A stretch of 64,000 nt of DNA from Lycium barbarum (taxonomy: Eukaryota; Streptophyta; Magnoliopsida; Solanales; Solanaceae): the NCBI RefSeq assembly GCF_019175385.1, contig NC_083341.1, forward strand, positions 67,179,800 through 67,243,799. Reading direction: 5' to 3'. The first letter of the stretch is position 1. The number at the start of each line of letters is the position of its first letter. The notes beneath the pieces are model-generated. The model was not told where the DNA came from and made no database searches. It saw nothing but the letters and a program-made list of their open reading frames with translations. This document shows positions 11,677 to 21,295 of this stretch, piece by piece. Made by a program: the position numbers and the translations under genes.

Positions 11677-11689
11677 AAGGGGGGGAGAA
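11677..11689 (+). other. Polypurine tract (element A)
   Basis: AAGGGGGGGAGAA directly upstream of the LTR start TGTTATG. This is the primer site for plus-strand DNA synthesis. Confidence 0.9.
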
Positions 11690-14621
11690 TGTTATGTTCC
11701 GTGTTTTCGTATAATTGGAAATCGAGAAATAATTAAGATTTGTGTGTTATAAGGAAATATTTTGATTTTAGTGAATATGACTATGTTGGTTATGGAATCA
11801 TTAATGTTAAGGCATCAGGGAAGGCCGAGGGTAAATTTGGAATTTCGGAAATTAGTTTCGGGAATTTCAAAACGGGACGTTTAACGAATTGGGCCAAGGA
11901 AATTGAACAACAATTTAGGCCCAAGAGAAATGGGGTGGCCGGCCACTTGGCTTGGCCCAAACCCATTCTTTTTAGTGTCATGTGCTAGGTACATGACCCT
12001 TAACTAGATAAATATCATCTCATCCTTAGCAATTATCAAAACAACATAAAAAAATTCAAGAACACCTCAAAGTGAAGCATTCGGCCGAGAATAGAGAAAA
12101 AGAAAAGAAAAATTGTGCTAGCTTGTGTTGTGATCCAAAAATCTTGATTTTTGCATAGTTGCGGAGTACTCAAGACCCTCTTCAACGGGGTACAATTAGT
12201 TTGGCGTAAGGTGCGCGTTTGCGACAAGTCAGGTTTTCAAGAAAAGGTGAGAATTCTTACACTTTTGTGTTATAGAATTGATATGAATGTGTTAAGGATT
12301 GAGAATAGACGAGAATCCCGTAACTTTGATGTATGTAGAAAGCCGTGGGTGTGTGTGTGTTGGTGTTGGAGCCGTGGCACTTATGAAGTGCAAAGTAATG
12401 TGAATTGATCTTGTTTAGCTTGTTTAATGTGTCGTTGTGACCTTCATGTCGTAAATGAACGTTTAAAGAATTGAATTGGCGTTGGAAAAGGATTTCGGAT
12501 CATTACGGGAAAGTGTATACCTTTTGTATATTTGCGTATATCATTGTATATCTTTGATGCCAAAGACTTTAAATATGACTTATGGTTGATGTTAATGAAT
12601 TCAGAATGAAACGACGCAAGTTAGAACGTTCGTTGTAAGTTTTGATGCTTTGAAAGAATTATGGAAAGTAATGAATTTTGGGCAATTTCGTATATGGCTT
12701 GGAATATATTTGGAATGTGATTGAATAATTGTGAATGAGTGAATGAATACAATAATGTGGATATAGATTTGGGATTTTGATGTTTTGAATGATAAGTTGC
12801 CAACTTATGTAATAAGGTAGAACTTTGAAGTTAGAATGATTTGATTGTGATTTTTGTTGTTTGTGATGTTTGGGTTGTTGTTGTTGATGTATTTGGAGCC
12901 GACCTAAGTCTCGGGGATGTTAGATTTATAGGGGAAATGCTGCCGAAATTTCGGTAGGCAAAAAATCAAGTTAATGGAAACTTTAAGCCTAAGAATCTCA
13001 AAGTGGTAACTTTGACCATTTGCAGATTTCGGACGAAACGGGATTTGATTTTAAGGAGAGCATAAGACGTCTATAAGGTATGTAAAGCTTCCCACTTCTT
13101 CGTTTGGCATGTCTTAGTATGTTAGGTGAATATCGGAACTTCCGGAGCAATTCTGCTCCTCGAAACCCGATCTATAAAACGACTACTATTCATTCAATTC
13201 GATTGAAGCCTAAAGGCTCTATTTTGGCTAGAATGCGACCAAATGTCCGAAACCTATCGAAATGTGATCGGGTCACTTTGAAATCATTATGTATGACCAT
13301 TTTGCCTCTAAATGTTCGTAAATTATGTCCGCCACCTCGATTTGACCCGAGATGGGCCCGCTAACCCCGAGACGCCCTATTTGTCCTATTGGGCTCTCCT
13401 TTTGAATAAAGTTTGATATGAAACCTTCGGTTTTGGAACTTCCTCCTAAGAGACATGTTTTGAATATTATGATATGCTAAGTTACATTTTGAGCCACACG
13501 TACCATTTTGGAAACATTTTGTGAAATGAAACTTCGTATCGACTAAGTATTCGATTATGTTGTACTATGAAATGACTTATGACATCATTATGTTTTGGAA
13601 AGGCTATTTTGAAATATATTTTGCATTTGTTCGCTCACGACTCCGCTCGTGCCTCATTATGACTTCGTTCACCGGTTCCCGGGCCGGTTATGATTCGTGC
13701 GCCCTATGATAATTCGGCTGTATGCTGTGTTGCGGTTCCCGAGGCTTCGCCATAGGGCCGGGTTCCGTTTGGAGTTATGCTGTGATATGGCTCGTGATGC
13801 GATACGCTCACCTATGTTTGTGTTTGTGATCGGGGATGTACGGAGATTTGAAACCTTCTGGTGTTATGCTGTGTGTGGCGCCAGCGTCGGAGTGGCGACC
13901 ACGTTCTTAAGCGTTTGCATGATTTCGTTTGCATTATGTATACGTATATGATTTTGATACGGATTTTGACATACTGATTTGTACTCCACTTCGTCATCTG
14001 ATTTGCTTTCGGTTTTGACCCATATTTCTGTACTCCGTGCTTTACATACTCAGTACATATTTCGTACTGACCCCTTTTCTCCGGGGGCTGCGTTTCATGC
14101 CCGCAGGTGCAGATATTGGTGATCCTCCACTGTAGGCTTCACTCTTTGCTACTTCGGAGTACTCCTTCTTGACTCGGAGTCCACTTTTGGTACAGACACT
14201 CTCTGTTATGTATATATTCTGTACATTTGACTATTTGGGTACGACGGGGCCCTGTCTCGCCATATGTCTTTGTTTTGAGTTCGTAGAGGCCTGTAGTCAT
14301 ATATGTGGGGCGAGGGTCCTATATATGTTTGTTTGATTTGGTTTCTCTGGTTCTAAAGCGGTCCGTTTGTTATGATGGCCCTAAATGGCCCTTATGCTTA
14401 TATTTGCACTTTTGGCCGGCGATGTCTATCCCGTCGTTTCGTTTGGATTTGGTACGACATTTTGATTTGTGCGATCGCTTAAGACATATTTTGATATAAA
14501 CTATGTTTGATATGATTTTTATGAAATTCTGCAATAAGTTTGGATTTGGCAATGAATACGTAATTTGGTCTGGGTACCCAAGTAGGGTGCCAGTCGCGGC
14601 CCACGGGGCTGGGTCGTGACA
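11690..14621 (+). mobile_element. 3' LTR of element A (2932 bp)
   Basis: Starts TGTTATGTTCCGTG after the PPT and ends GGGTCGTGACA. Signals along it are: a weak TATA-like region near 12004, a purine-rich 5'UTR-like stretch, donor-like AAAAG|GTGAGA at 12246/12247, the palindrome CCGAAATTTCGG at 12943-12954, an acceptor-like TTTGCAG at 13025, a 52-nt block, AAG|GTATGTAA at 13077/13078, the hairpin CAGTAC...GTACTG at 14051-14069, and CATGCCCGCAG|GT at 14106/14107. Related to the solo LTRs at 21296 and 40545. Confidence 0.92.
13026..13077 (+). other. Candidate 52-nt leader exon in A LTR
   Basis: Bounded on the left by TTGACCATTTGCAG and on the right by GTATGTAA, both good plant splice-site matches. 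The flanking candidate introns are 12247-13025 and 13078-14106. The equivalent blocks in other LTR families are also 51 or 52 nt. Splicing is inferred, not shown. Confidence 0.45.
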
Positions 14622-14662
14622 CCGCTGACTCTTATTACACACATAGTCTCTTTGAACTCTTA
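14622..14662. other. Short spacer between A LTR and G LTR copy 3
   Basis: Forty-one bases not matching copy 2 of G. They may be the continuation of the G LTR that is deleted in copies 1 and 2. Nothing else seen. Confidence 0.4.
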
Positions 14663-17122
14663 AATCAAATAAAATGAATACATAATGAGAGCTTTCAGAA
14701 ATATTCTTTTCGTTATTCTCAAACCAAACAAAATCTGTAATCTTAATTTATAACAAAACACAAAATGACACATCGGCTGACGGAGCCGCTTACAAGACTG
14801 ACATTCTATACCCACGACTCTGTCTGCAAAGTCTCTAACATCAATCAGAAATCATAACATATATACTCTGACTCGGCAACACTCCGAAAGGAAGTGGAGC
14901 TCGCCAATCCTGCTGAAGCATCTTCTAGCAATGTCCTTTACTCATCTGGGTGTACCTGCGTGGCATGAAACGCAGCCCCCAAAGAAAAGGGGTCAGTACA
15001 GAATATGTACTGAGCGTGTAAGGCATGGAATACAGAAAACAGAACCATAATCGAAACAAGCAGTACAAAAGGTAAGTACATTAGCCACAATACCAGAGTG
15101 CTTATCTTCCGAACACAAATCGTGTATACCGATGTCATATGTCAGAAAGAGTATAGAAAATAGGTAGATCATCCAGAGTGCCATAATGCTTACTTTCCAA
15201 ACACAAACCATGCATGCTTAGTGCTGGGGAACGTGCAGCCCGATCCATATATATATAATATATTGCTGCGGAACGTGCAGCCCGATCCATATACATATAT
15301 TATATTGCTGCGGAACGTGCAGCCCGATCCATTTATCAATTCTAAAACTCGATGGACATGTATACTTACAGACACCTGAAGGCTCAAGAACAAGTTTCGG
15401 GTCAATCCGATTTAGTATAAGAAAGTTATGAGCGTTTGAAGTACAGAACCTTCTACGAACGTTTCAGAAGCCGTTTTTGGAAAATCCAAGCAACAATCAT
15501 ATCAAGTATCTTTCGGATATCGTTATGGATCAAATCAACTATAACTTTTGGAACCATATGTACATATCAAAATATATCAAAGACTCAATGGAATAATCGA
15601 ACGTGCTAGCATTTGAAAACCAAGACTTTAGTCATATCAATTATCTCTCGAATGCAATTCGGAACATATCAACCGAACTTCGGACATCATAGATATGCAT
15701 CAAAACCATATGAAACAGTTTATGGAAATCAAGAACGTTAGCCATCCTAGTGGCTCTAAGAATGGGAGTTTCTTTAGAATCATATACATATACTTTGTCA
15801 TGTTGGTTTCACAAAGATCATTCCAAAAGAAAGAAAGGGTAAGCCTTACATACCTTGTCCGCTTCCTAAGCTAATCCGAACTTAAGTCTCGGCTTTTCCA
15901 AAATCTACAACAATATTAGTGAATACCAAACATTAGCTACCGCTACTTAAGAACCCAATTCTAAACTACCACTTTATCTACAGAAATTTCGGCAGCATTT
16001 CCCTTGTAAATACGGCCAACCCCGAGAATCCAACTCGGCCAAATTATCAACAACAATCCGAGAATTCAACTCGGCCAAATTATCAACAACAATACCAATA
16101 GTATTAACATCATTTCCAATACCAACGTATGCCATAGAACATGCCACACACTGTTTTCTAAATTTCTCAACCAACCAATTTGCGGTATAACTATTTAGTA
16201 ATCTTATTTCCGTAGAGAAGCTGAAATCAATACCAATAACATTAATAATAACATCCTACAAGAAATATATATATATTATCCAAAGTTCTCCTCAAAACTC
16301 AAACCATAATTCAACAACATCAACAAACGAATTTATATCACTATTTTCTCCGTTCTAATCCGTTAAAACTTTAAATAAACTTGTTAACAATGAAAAGGGA
16401 TCGTAATCTTACCCCAAGTGTGCAGCCATCACGTCCATCCCCAAGACAACGCAGCGTACATCACTTTTCCCTTCATGGGCTTCGGGATTCGGGGCTCAGA
16501 TTTTGGTCAAAATTGGTTTTTCTTCTCTCCAAGGCTCCTCTTTCTCTTTCTCCAGAATTTTCTGGTGTTTTGGTATGAAAATTGAGGAGAAAAGGGCTGA
16601 AGTTTCACTTAAATAAACATGGGTCATGGGCCTAACCCGGTTGGGCTCGGATTGGGCCTAGCCCACTGACCTTTCTTCCTTACAACGTCCATATCTCCTT
16701 GTCCCGACGTCACCTATGGACCCACGACCTATGGTTGGAAAGCTAATTCAAATATCTACAACTTCTATTTCTTGGTATGTTTCCGAATTCCAAACTTATA
16801 ATACCATGTTTTCCCCTCGAAGTCATATCACCCGAAAACGTTACTTAAAAATATTTGTTTGGAGGACTTGCACTTCGATTTGGCTCAAGGGTCCTTCTTG
16901 AGTTGTGTTTAACTTCGCATATGTGCTTCATATAATTTGTCACATGTCCAAAAAAATCTCGACGTGTGGGCCCCACCTCAGCTTACAAATAATCTGACGT
17001 ACTAAAATACGGGATACAACACTATCAACATGAGTTTAAATTATGTAGCAACAACATAATTGTCAATCAATTTTTTTTTTGAGAAAGCACGTGTCATGCT
17101 CATGCTCTGAAAATGCGGGGTA
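14663..17122 (-). mobile_element. LTR of family G, copy 3 (more diverged)
   Basis: Homologous to 3564-6180, with visibly more substitutions than copies 1 and 2 have between them. It has only 2.6 minisatellite units, a very short AT run at about 16266, and a deletion of about 38 bases near 16440. The conserved LTR motifs (GAAATTTCGGCAGC, TTACATACC, GTACTGAG) are retained. It breaks at GCGGGGTATA before the expected ACA terminus, where H-type sequence begins. It probably represents an older insertion. Confidence 0.8.
15222..15330. repeat. 42-bp minisatellite, about 2.6 units (G copy 3)
   Basis: Same unit as at 4120-4311, with fewer copies. The first unit has GCTGGGG instead of GCTGCGG. Confidence 0.9.
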
Positions 17123-18031
17123 TAAAACTTATGATATGGATTGAACTTGATATTTGTTGATTTAGTTTGTGTTGATATGATGGTGATATTAAGCTGGAAG
17201 CGGCTGCCCGAAGGGGCCATCATTATTAAGCCGGAAGCGGCTGCCCGAAAGGGCCATCATTATTATGCCGGAAGCGGCCGTCCGAAGGGAATATTGTGAT
17301 ACTAGCTGGAAGCGGCTGTCCGAAGGGACCATTCGGTTAACATGTTGGAAGCGACATGTGTGTTGGATTTCATTATTTACTTAAAGATTGTTTTGAGACT
17401 TCGTGTGCACATTTATGTTTCTTCCAGCGAAGGCTGCAAATATTTGGTTAGATTGTGATTTCTTCTGTCCTAAATCAAATTATGATTATGATTTGCTACC
17501 ACCTTACATACTCAGTACATTGTTCGTACTGACGTCTTTTTGCCTGGGGACACTGCGGTCATGCCCGCAGCCCCAGATTGTTTGGCAGGTTAAGTGTGTA
17601 GCTAGAATGCTTGGACGTCAGCTGAGATTGGAAAGTTCCACCTCATTCTGGAGCTGTGCTGAGTCATATATAGATATGCATGATTATGGGTATGTCAGGG
17701 CCCGATCCTGACTCATAATGTTCAGTTCACTTCTTAGAGACTTCTGCAGACAGTGTCTTGTGGTATATTTGTCGAGATGTCGACAAAGTGATGTCAGTTG
17801 AGTCATTTGTGGCTTTTAAAAGAGTATGTATTTTAGATGATTTCCATTTTTTAAAGTACTTATTTAATTGAAAGTTTTTCGTTATAAAGATAATGATTTC
17901 TATTTGGAAAAGTTTCATGTTTTTAAAAGTTTTTGAAATGATAGGTTTTGATAGAGCGAATGTCTAAGGGTTCGCTCGACTCTGATGAGAGTCGGGTGCC
18001 CGTCATGCCCTACCATTGTTAGGGTGTGACA
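17123..18031 (+). mobile_element. LTR fragment of family H (3' end retained)
   Basis: Ends in CATTGTTAGGGTGTGACA, matching in reverse the TGTCACACCCTAACC terminus at 61774. Contains a 37-bp minisatellite and the conserved CAGTACATTGTTCGTACTGA hairpin near 17513-17532, followed by a GCGGTCATGCCCGCAG box. The 5' part is missing at the junction with G. No coding sequence. Confidence 0.65.
17190..17355. repeat. 37-bp minisatellite in H LTR
   Basis: Four to five degenerate units built around GGAAGCGGCTGCCCGAAGGG followed by CCATCATTATTA. The last units are more diverged. Confidence 0.85.
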
Positions 18032-19679
18032 GTGACATTTATAACATGGGATAAGTATTATATGAGAGAAAACGTGATAGCGAACTATGACCATGATTAT
18101 GGAGGAATCGAAGTGAAATTGTGAAATGTGGATAATGTCGATGAATGATGATTTTTGTGTATAATATTGTGAATGTTGTGATGGATGTTGGGAGTTGATA
18201 TGTAAAATGAGGAAAGTTATATAAACAAAGGAAATGCTGCCCAATTTTCTCTAGCAATAGTAACACGTTCATATAATCGATTAACTAATGTGGATGCGAA
18301 TCCTCTTGAAGGTAGAAACGCGAGCATCGAAGGAGAACGATCAAGCGATAAAACTATTAAACGAAAGAGGTATGTAAGGCTAGTCCCTTCTTTCTAAGGC
18401 ATGATTCTTATGGCACGATACTCCCTATCTCTTCATGACTTTTCTACCTTCCGGAAATCTAAGAGTCTATGTTCATGAATAGCCATATGGGATAAGGTAA
18501 GAGATATGTTACGAGTGCGATAATGATGATGATGAGTCTAAGTCTAAAGATTCTGAGGCCTATAATAGTATGTTTCTACGAGGCTAATGATCCTTATTAT
18601 GATCCATTGATGTTGTTCATTGAATACACTCACCTTATATGCTAATTCCTTCAAGGTGAGGCAGAATGCTTATAAATACTCCATAATGGAATCGAGGGTT
18701 CACGACCTTACGTTACCCCGACAGATGTATAGTTTGTCTTGAGTTTTATGCATCATTAATGATGAATGTATGATGATGTTAAGTTACGATAAGACTATGA
18801 TATGCCTATGTGATATGTAATAATGATGAGTTTATGATTGAATATATGACGATACGATTCCATCGTGCCTAGTTGGCCGGGCATGTCACCGCGAAGGCAG
18901 GCTGCATACGATTCCACCATGCCTAAATGGCCGGGCATGTCACCGCTAAGGCGGGCTGCTATGTTCACACCGAGCCTAGAGGGTCGGGCATGATCACCAC
19001 TAGTGGGCGGCATATGATGGTTACTCGGACCCGGGTTAATGATGATGACTTATATGATACGATGATGTATGCGCTATGATGATACATGTACTATGATTAT
19101 ATATATGTATGAAATTTATCCACCCTTAAGAGTTACGCCGGTTGTATCTTCACCTTATGACTTATGATTTCTCTATCATGTTCATTTCATTCATACCTTA
19201 CATACTCAGTGCAATATTTGTACTAACGTGTGTTTTCTTTGGACGTTGTGTTCATGCCCACAGATAGACAGGGAGACGGTGCAGATCCATAGGAGCCATC
19301 AACAGATTCACAGGAGCACTCCATTATTCCGGAGGTGCTATTTGGTTGATTCTTTTGTGTATATATATATGTATTTTGGGCACGACGGGGTCTTGTCCCG
19401 TCCATATGTCTAGTACTCCAGTAGAGTCTCGTAGATACGCATGTGTGGGTAGTACGGTCTCACGATGTTACTATTGAATATGTATAAATATTATTATTTT
19501 GATAGCCGAAGGGCTTATGTATATGAAAGTAATTATGTTTCCAAATGAAAAATGGTTTTCCTATGATTTGAGTATATAATTAACGAATGTACGCTTAATG
19601 AGTATGATAAGTAATAGAATGAGTGGTGCTCGGTGGTTAGCCCCTGGTACCCGTCATGGCCCTTAGTCGGGTCATGACA
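18032..19679 (+). mobile_element. LTR fragment of family E (3' end retained)
   Basis: Ends TTAGTCGGGTCATGACA, the reverse complement of the E LTR terminus at 45118. Carries AAAGAG|GTATGTAAGG near 18369, a CTCAGTGCAATATTTGTACTAACG box near 19204 that is a decayed hairpin, and TTCATGCCCACAG near 19262. The 5' end is truncated against H. It has a degenerate minisatellite of about 57 bp at 18845-19015 (GGCCGGGCATGTCACCGC). No coding sequence. Confidence 0.7.
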
Positions 19680-20705
19680 CTAACTATCCCATAACTGTCT
19701 ACAATACTCTACAAAAGTATATGACATAATAAGGTCGGGACAGGGCCCTGCCATACTTATATGTGCACAGAAGTATAACGTGCCAAAACACAACAACAAC
19801 TCTGGAATAAGAGAAGTGCTCCAATTCAGCTGAACAACAATTTACAGTGGCGGATCATCAATCTGTTTACATGAACCTGCAGGCATGAAATGCAGTGCCT
19901 CCAGAAAAGGGACGTCAGTACGGAAAAAGTACTGAGCATGTATGGCATGAGAGTAACATAAAAGAGACATAAAAGTACATAGGAAGAAATGAATGCAACC
20001 TGTATATCTGAACTGCCTCTGCAAGCGAATGATATGCATAAATACTGTGCATGCATGCATACATAGGGGTCATACATATATTTGCATATAAAACGCCCGT
20101 CAAGCCTCTGTGGGCATCATCATCATTATCATCATCATCATCATCATCATCATCATAATCATCATCATGTGACCAGCTGATCAGGTGGTAGTGCGTATAT
20201 AACACTGTCACCTTCCCCATACCCCATATACAATACATAATATACGCGTATATAACGCCTGAGGGGTCATAGGTGTATATATATAAATGAAATGCAATGA
20301 ATGAATATGATAAGAGTACATCCTGAATATGTCGGAGTGACGTAAGGTTGTTACACCTCTGAAGATCAGTATGATATAGCATTTCCATCAACAAGTGACT
20401 CTATGAATCATATTGAATCTTACGAAGGACTTACTGAGAATAACATTCTAGAACATGAATCAACATGGAACATCCCTAGTTACTAAGAATAGAGTCATTA
20501 TGGAGTAGCATTACATTTATGTTTCGTTCATAAGGACCATGCCAAAAGAAGGAAAGTTAGCCTTAACATACCTCAAGTCATCAGCAAAATCCCACAATGA
20601 AAGTGTAGGCTAGTATTCCAATCTCTTTAGTCACTATAGCACACCTAATAGTCATTAACATAACAACAACCTCATATAACTCTCTTTAAGTCCATATCAC
20701 TACTG
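19680..20705 (-). mobile_element. Minus-strand LTR fragment, family uncertain
   Basis: Contains, on the minus strand, the CAGTAC...GTACTG type hairpin (about 19915-19935), the GCATTTCATGCCTGCAGGT box near 19880, and a GTTAAGGCTAAC stretch of the donor region near 20570. It is therefore LTR R/U5-like sequence in the element B direction. It does not match the B 5' LTR at 31870-34129, although it joins a B-type LTR start at about 20706. An apparent 159-residue open frame here is an artefact of the ATC repeat. Confidence 0.55.
20115..20168. repeat. (ATC)n microsatellite
   Basis: Trinucleotide run with two interruptions. On the minus strand it would read as poly-Asp, but it lies in LTR sequence. 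Confidence 0.95.
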
Positions 20706-20967
20706 CCATAGTGGCCACCAAAGAAATAGTTGACCACTTGCAGCGGTCGAGGCGTAGCAGCGGTCATCCCACCGCTGCAGCGGTCCAATTTGGGCAGTGA
20801 GGTCGGTTTTTGTCCAGTTTTCCCCTATCACCCAACATTTCATCCAAGGTCTCAAAACACAAAGCGAAACATGCACACATACAAAATGACTCCCTACAAA
20901 TCCACCCGCAGCCTCGAAATTCCTAATAGAGTCCTAAATTCCCATAACGACCGGAAGGGGCGTTACA
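20706..20967 (-). mobile_element. Truncated 3' LTR start of element B
   Basis: Aligns with 33855-34129, the start of the B 5' LTR on the minus strand, including CGGTCCAATTTGGGCAGTGAGG and the terminal CGTTACA. Only the first ~260 bases remain. Beyond that it changes to a different LTR type. Confidence 0.8.
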
Positions 20968-20974
20968 CCAGATG

Positions 20975-21295
20975 CTAATTAAGACACCGTTCGTCCCCGA
21001 ACGAACAAGGATGAGAATCTAGGGAGGAGTTACTTGATTCGGTGAAAAGCTGAGGGTATTTACTACGCATATCCTTCTCTATTTCCCAAGTGGCTTCTTC
21101 CACTGGTCGATTCTTCCACTGAACTTTTACGGGGGCTATTTCGTTAGACCCCAACTTGCGGACATCCCTGACTAAGATAGCAATGGCCTCTTTCTCATAT
21201 GACAGATTTTCATCTAACAACACCGAATCGCAACGAATGATATAGGAACCATCACCGTGGTACCTCTTCAACATCAACACATGGAACACTGGATG
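20975..21295 (-). pseudogene. Chromodomain end of element B polyprotein
   Basis: Encodes MLKRYHGDGSYIIR, the tether between integrase and chromodomain, then VKVQWKNRPVEEATWE, a chromodomain core. This is the C-terminal piece of the integrase reading frame that resumes at 24356. The solo LTR at 21296-24350 splits it, with a GGATG duplication on both sides. No proper start codon is expected. Confidence 0.88.

Larger units (their letters stand above)
7447..14621 (+). mobile_element. Element A: 5'-truncated Ty3/Gypsy chromovirus (Tekay-like)
   Basis: Contains, in order, the C-terminal part of gag, protease, reverse transcriptase, RNase H, integrase with chromodomain, a polypurine tract and one 3' LTR. 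The domain order RT-RNase H-integrase defines Ty3/Gypsy, and the C-terminal chromodomain places it with chromoviruses. It lacks the 5' LTR, PBS and N-terminal gag because it starts inside gag at 7447. Gag, PR and RT share one frame, broken by three TAG codons, and two one-base deletions shift frame later. It cannot encode an intact polyprotein. Confidence 0.92.

Noticed and set aside
19915..20394. 159-residue minus-strand open frame with a poly-Asp run
   Set aside because: Its acidic run is the ATC microsatellite read in reverse; the flanks are LTR sequence with no protein-like composition.
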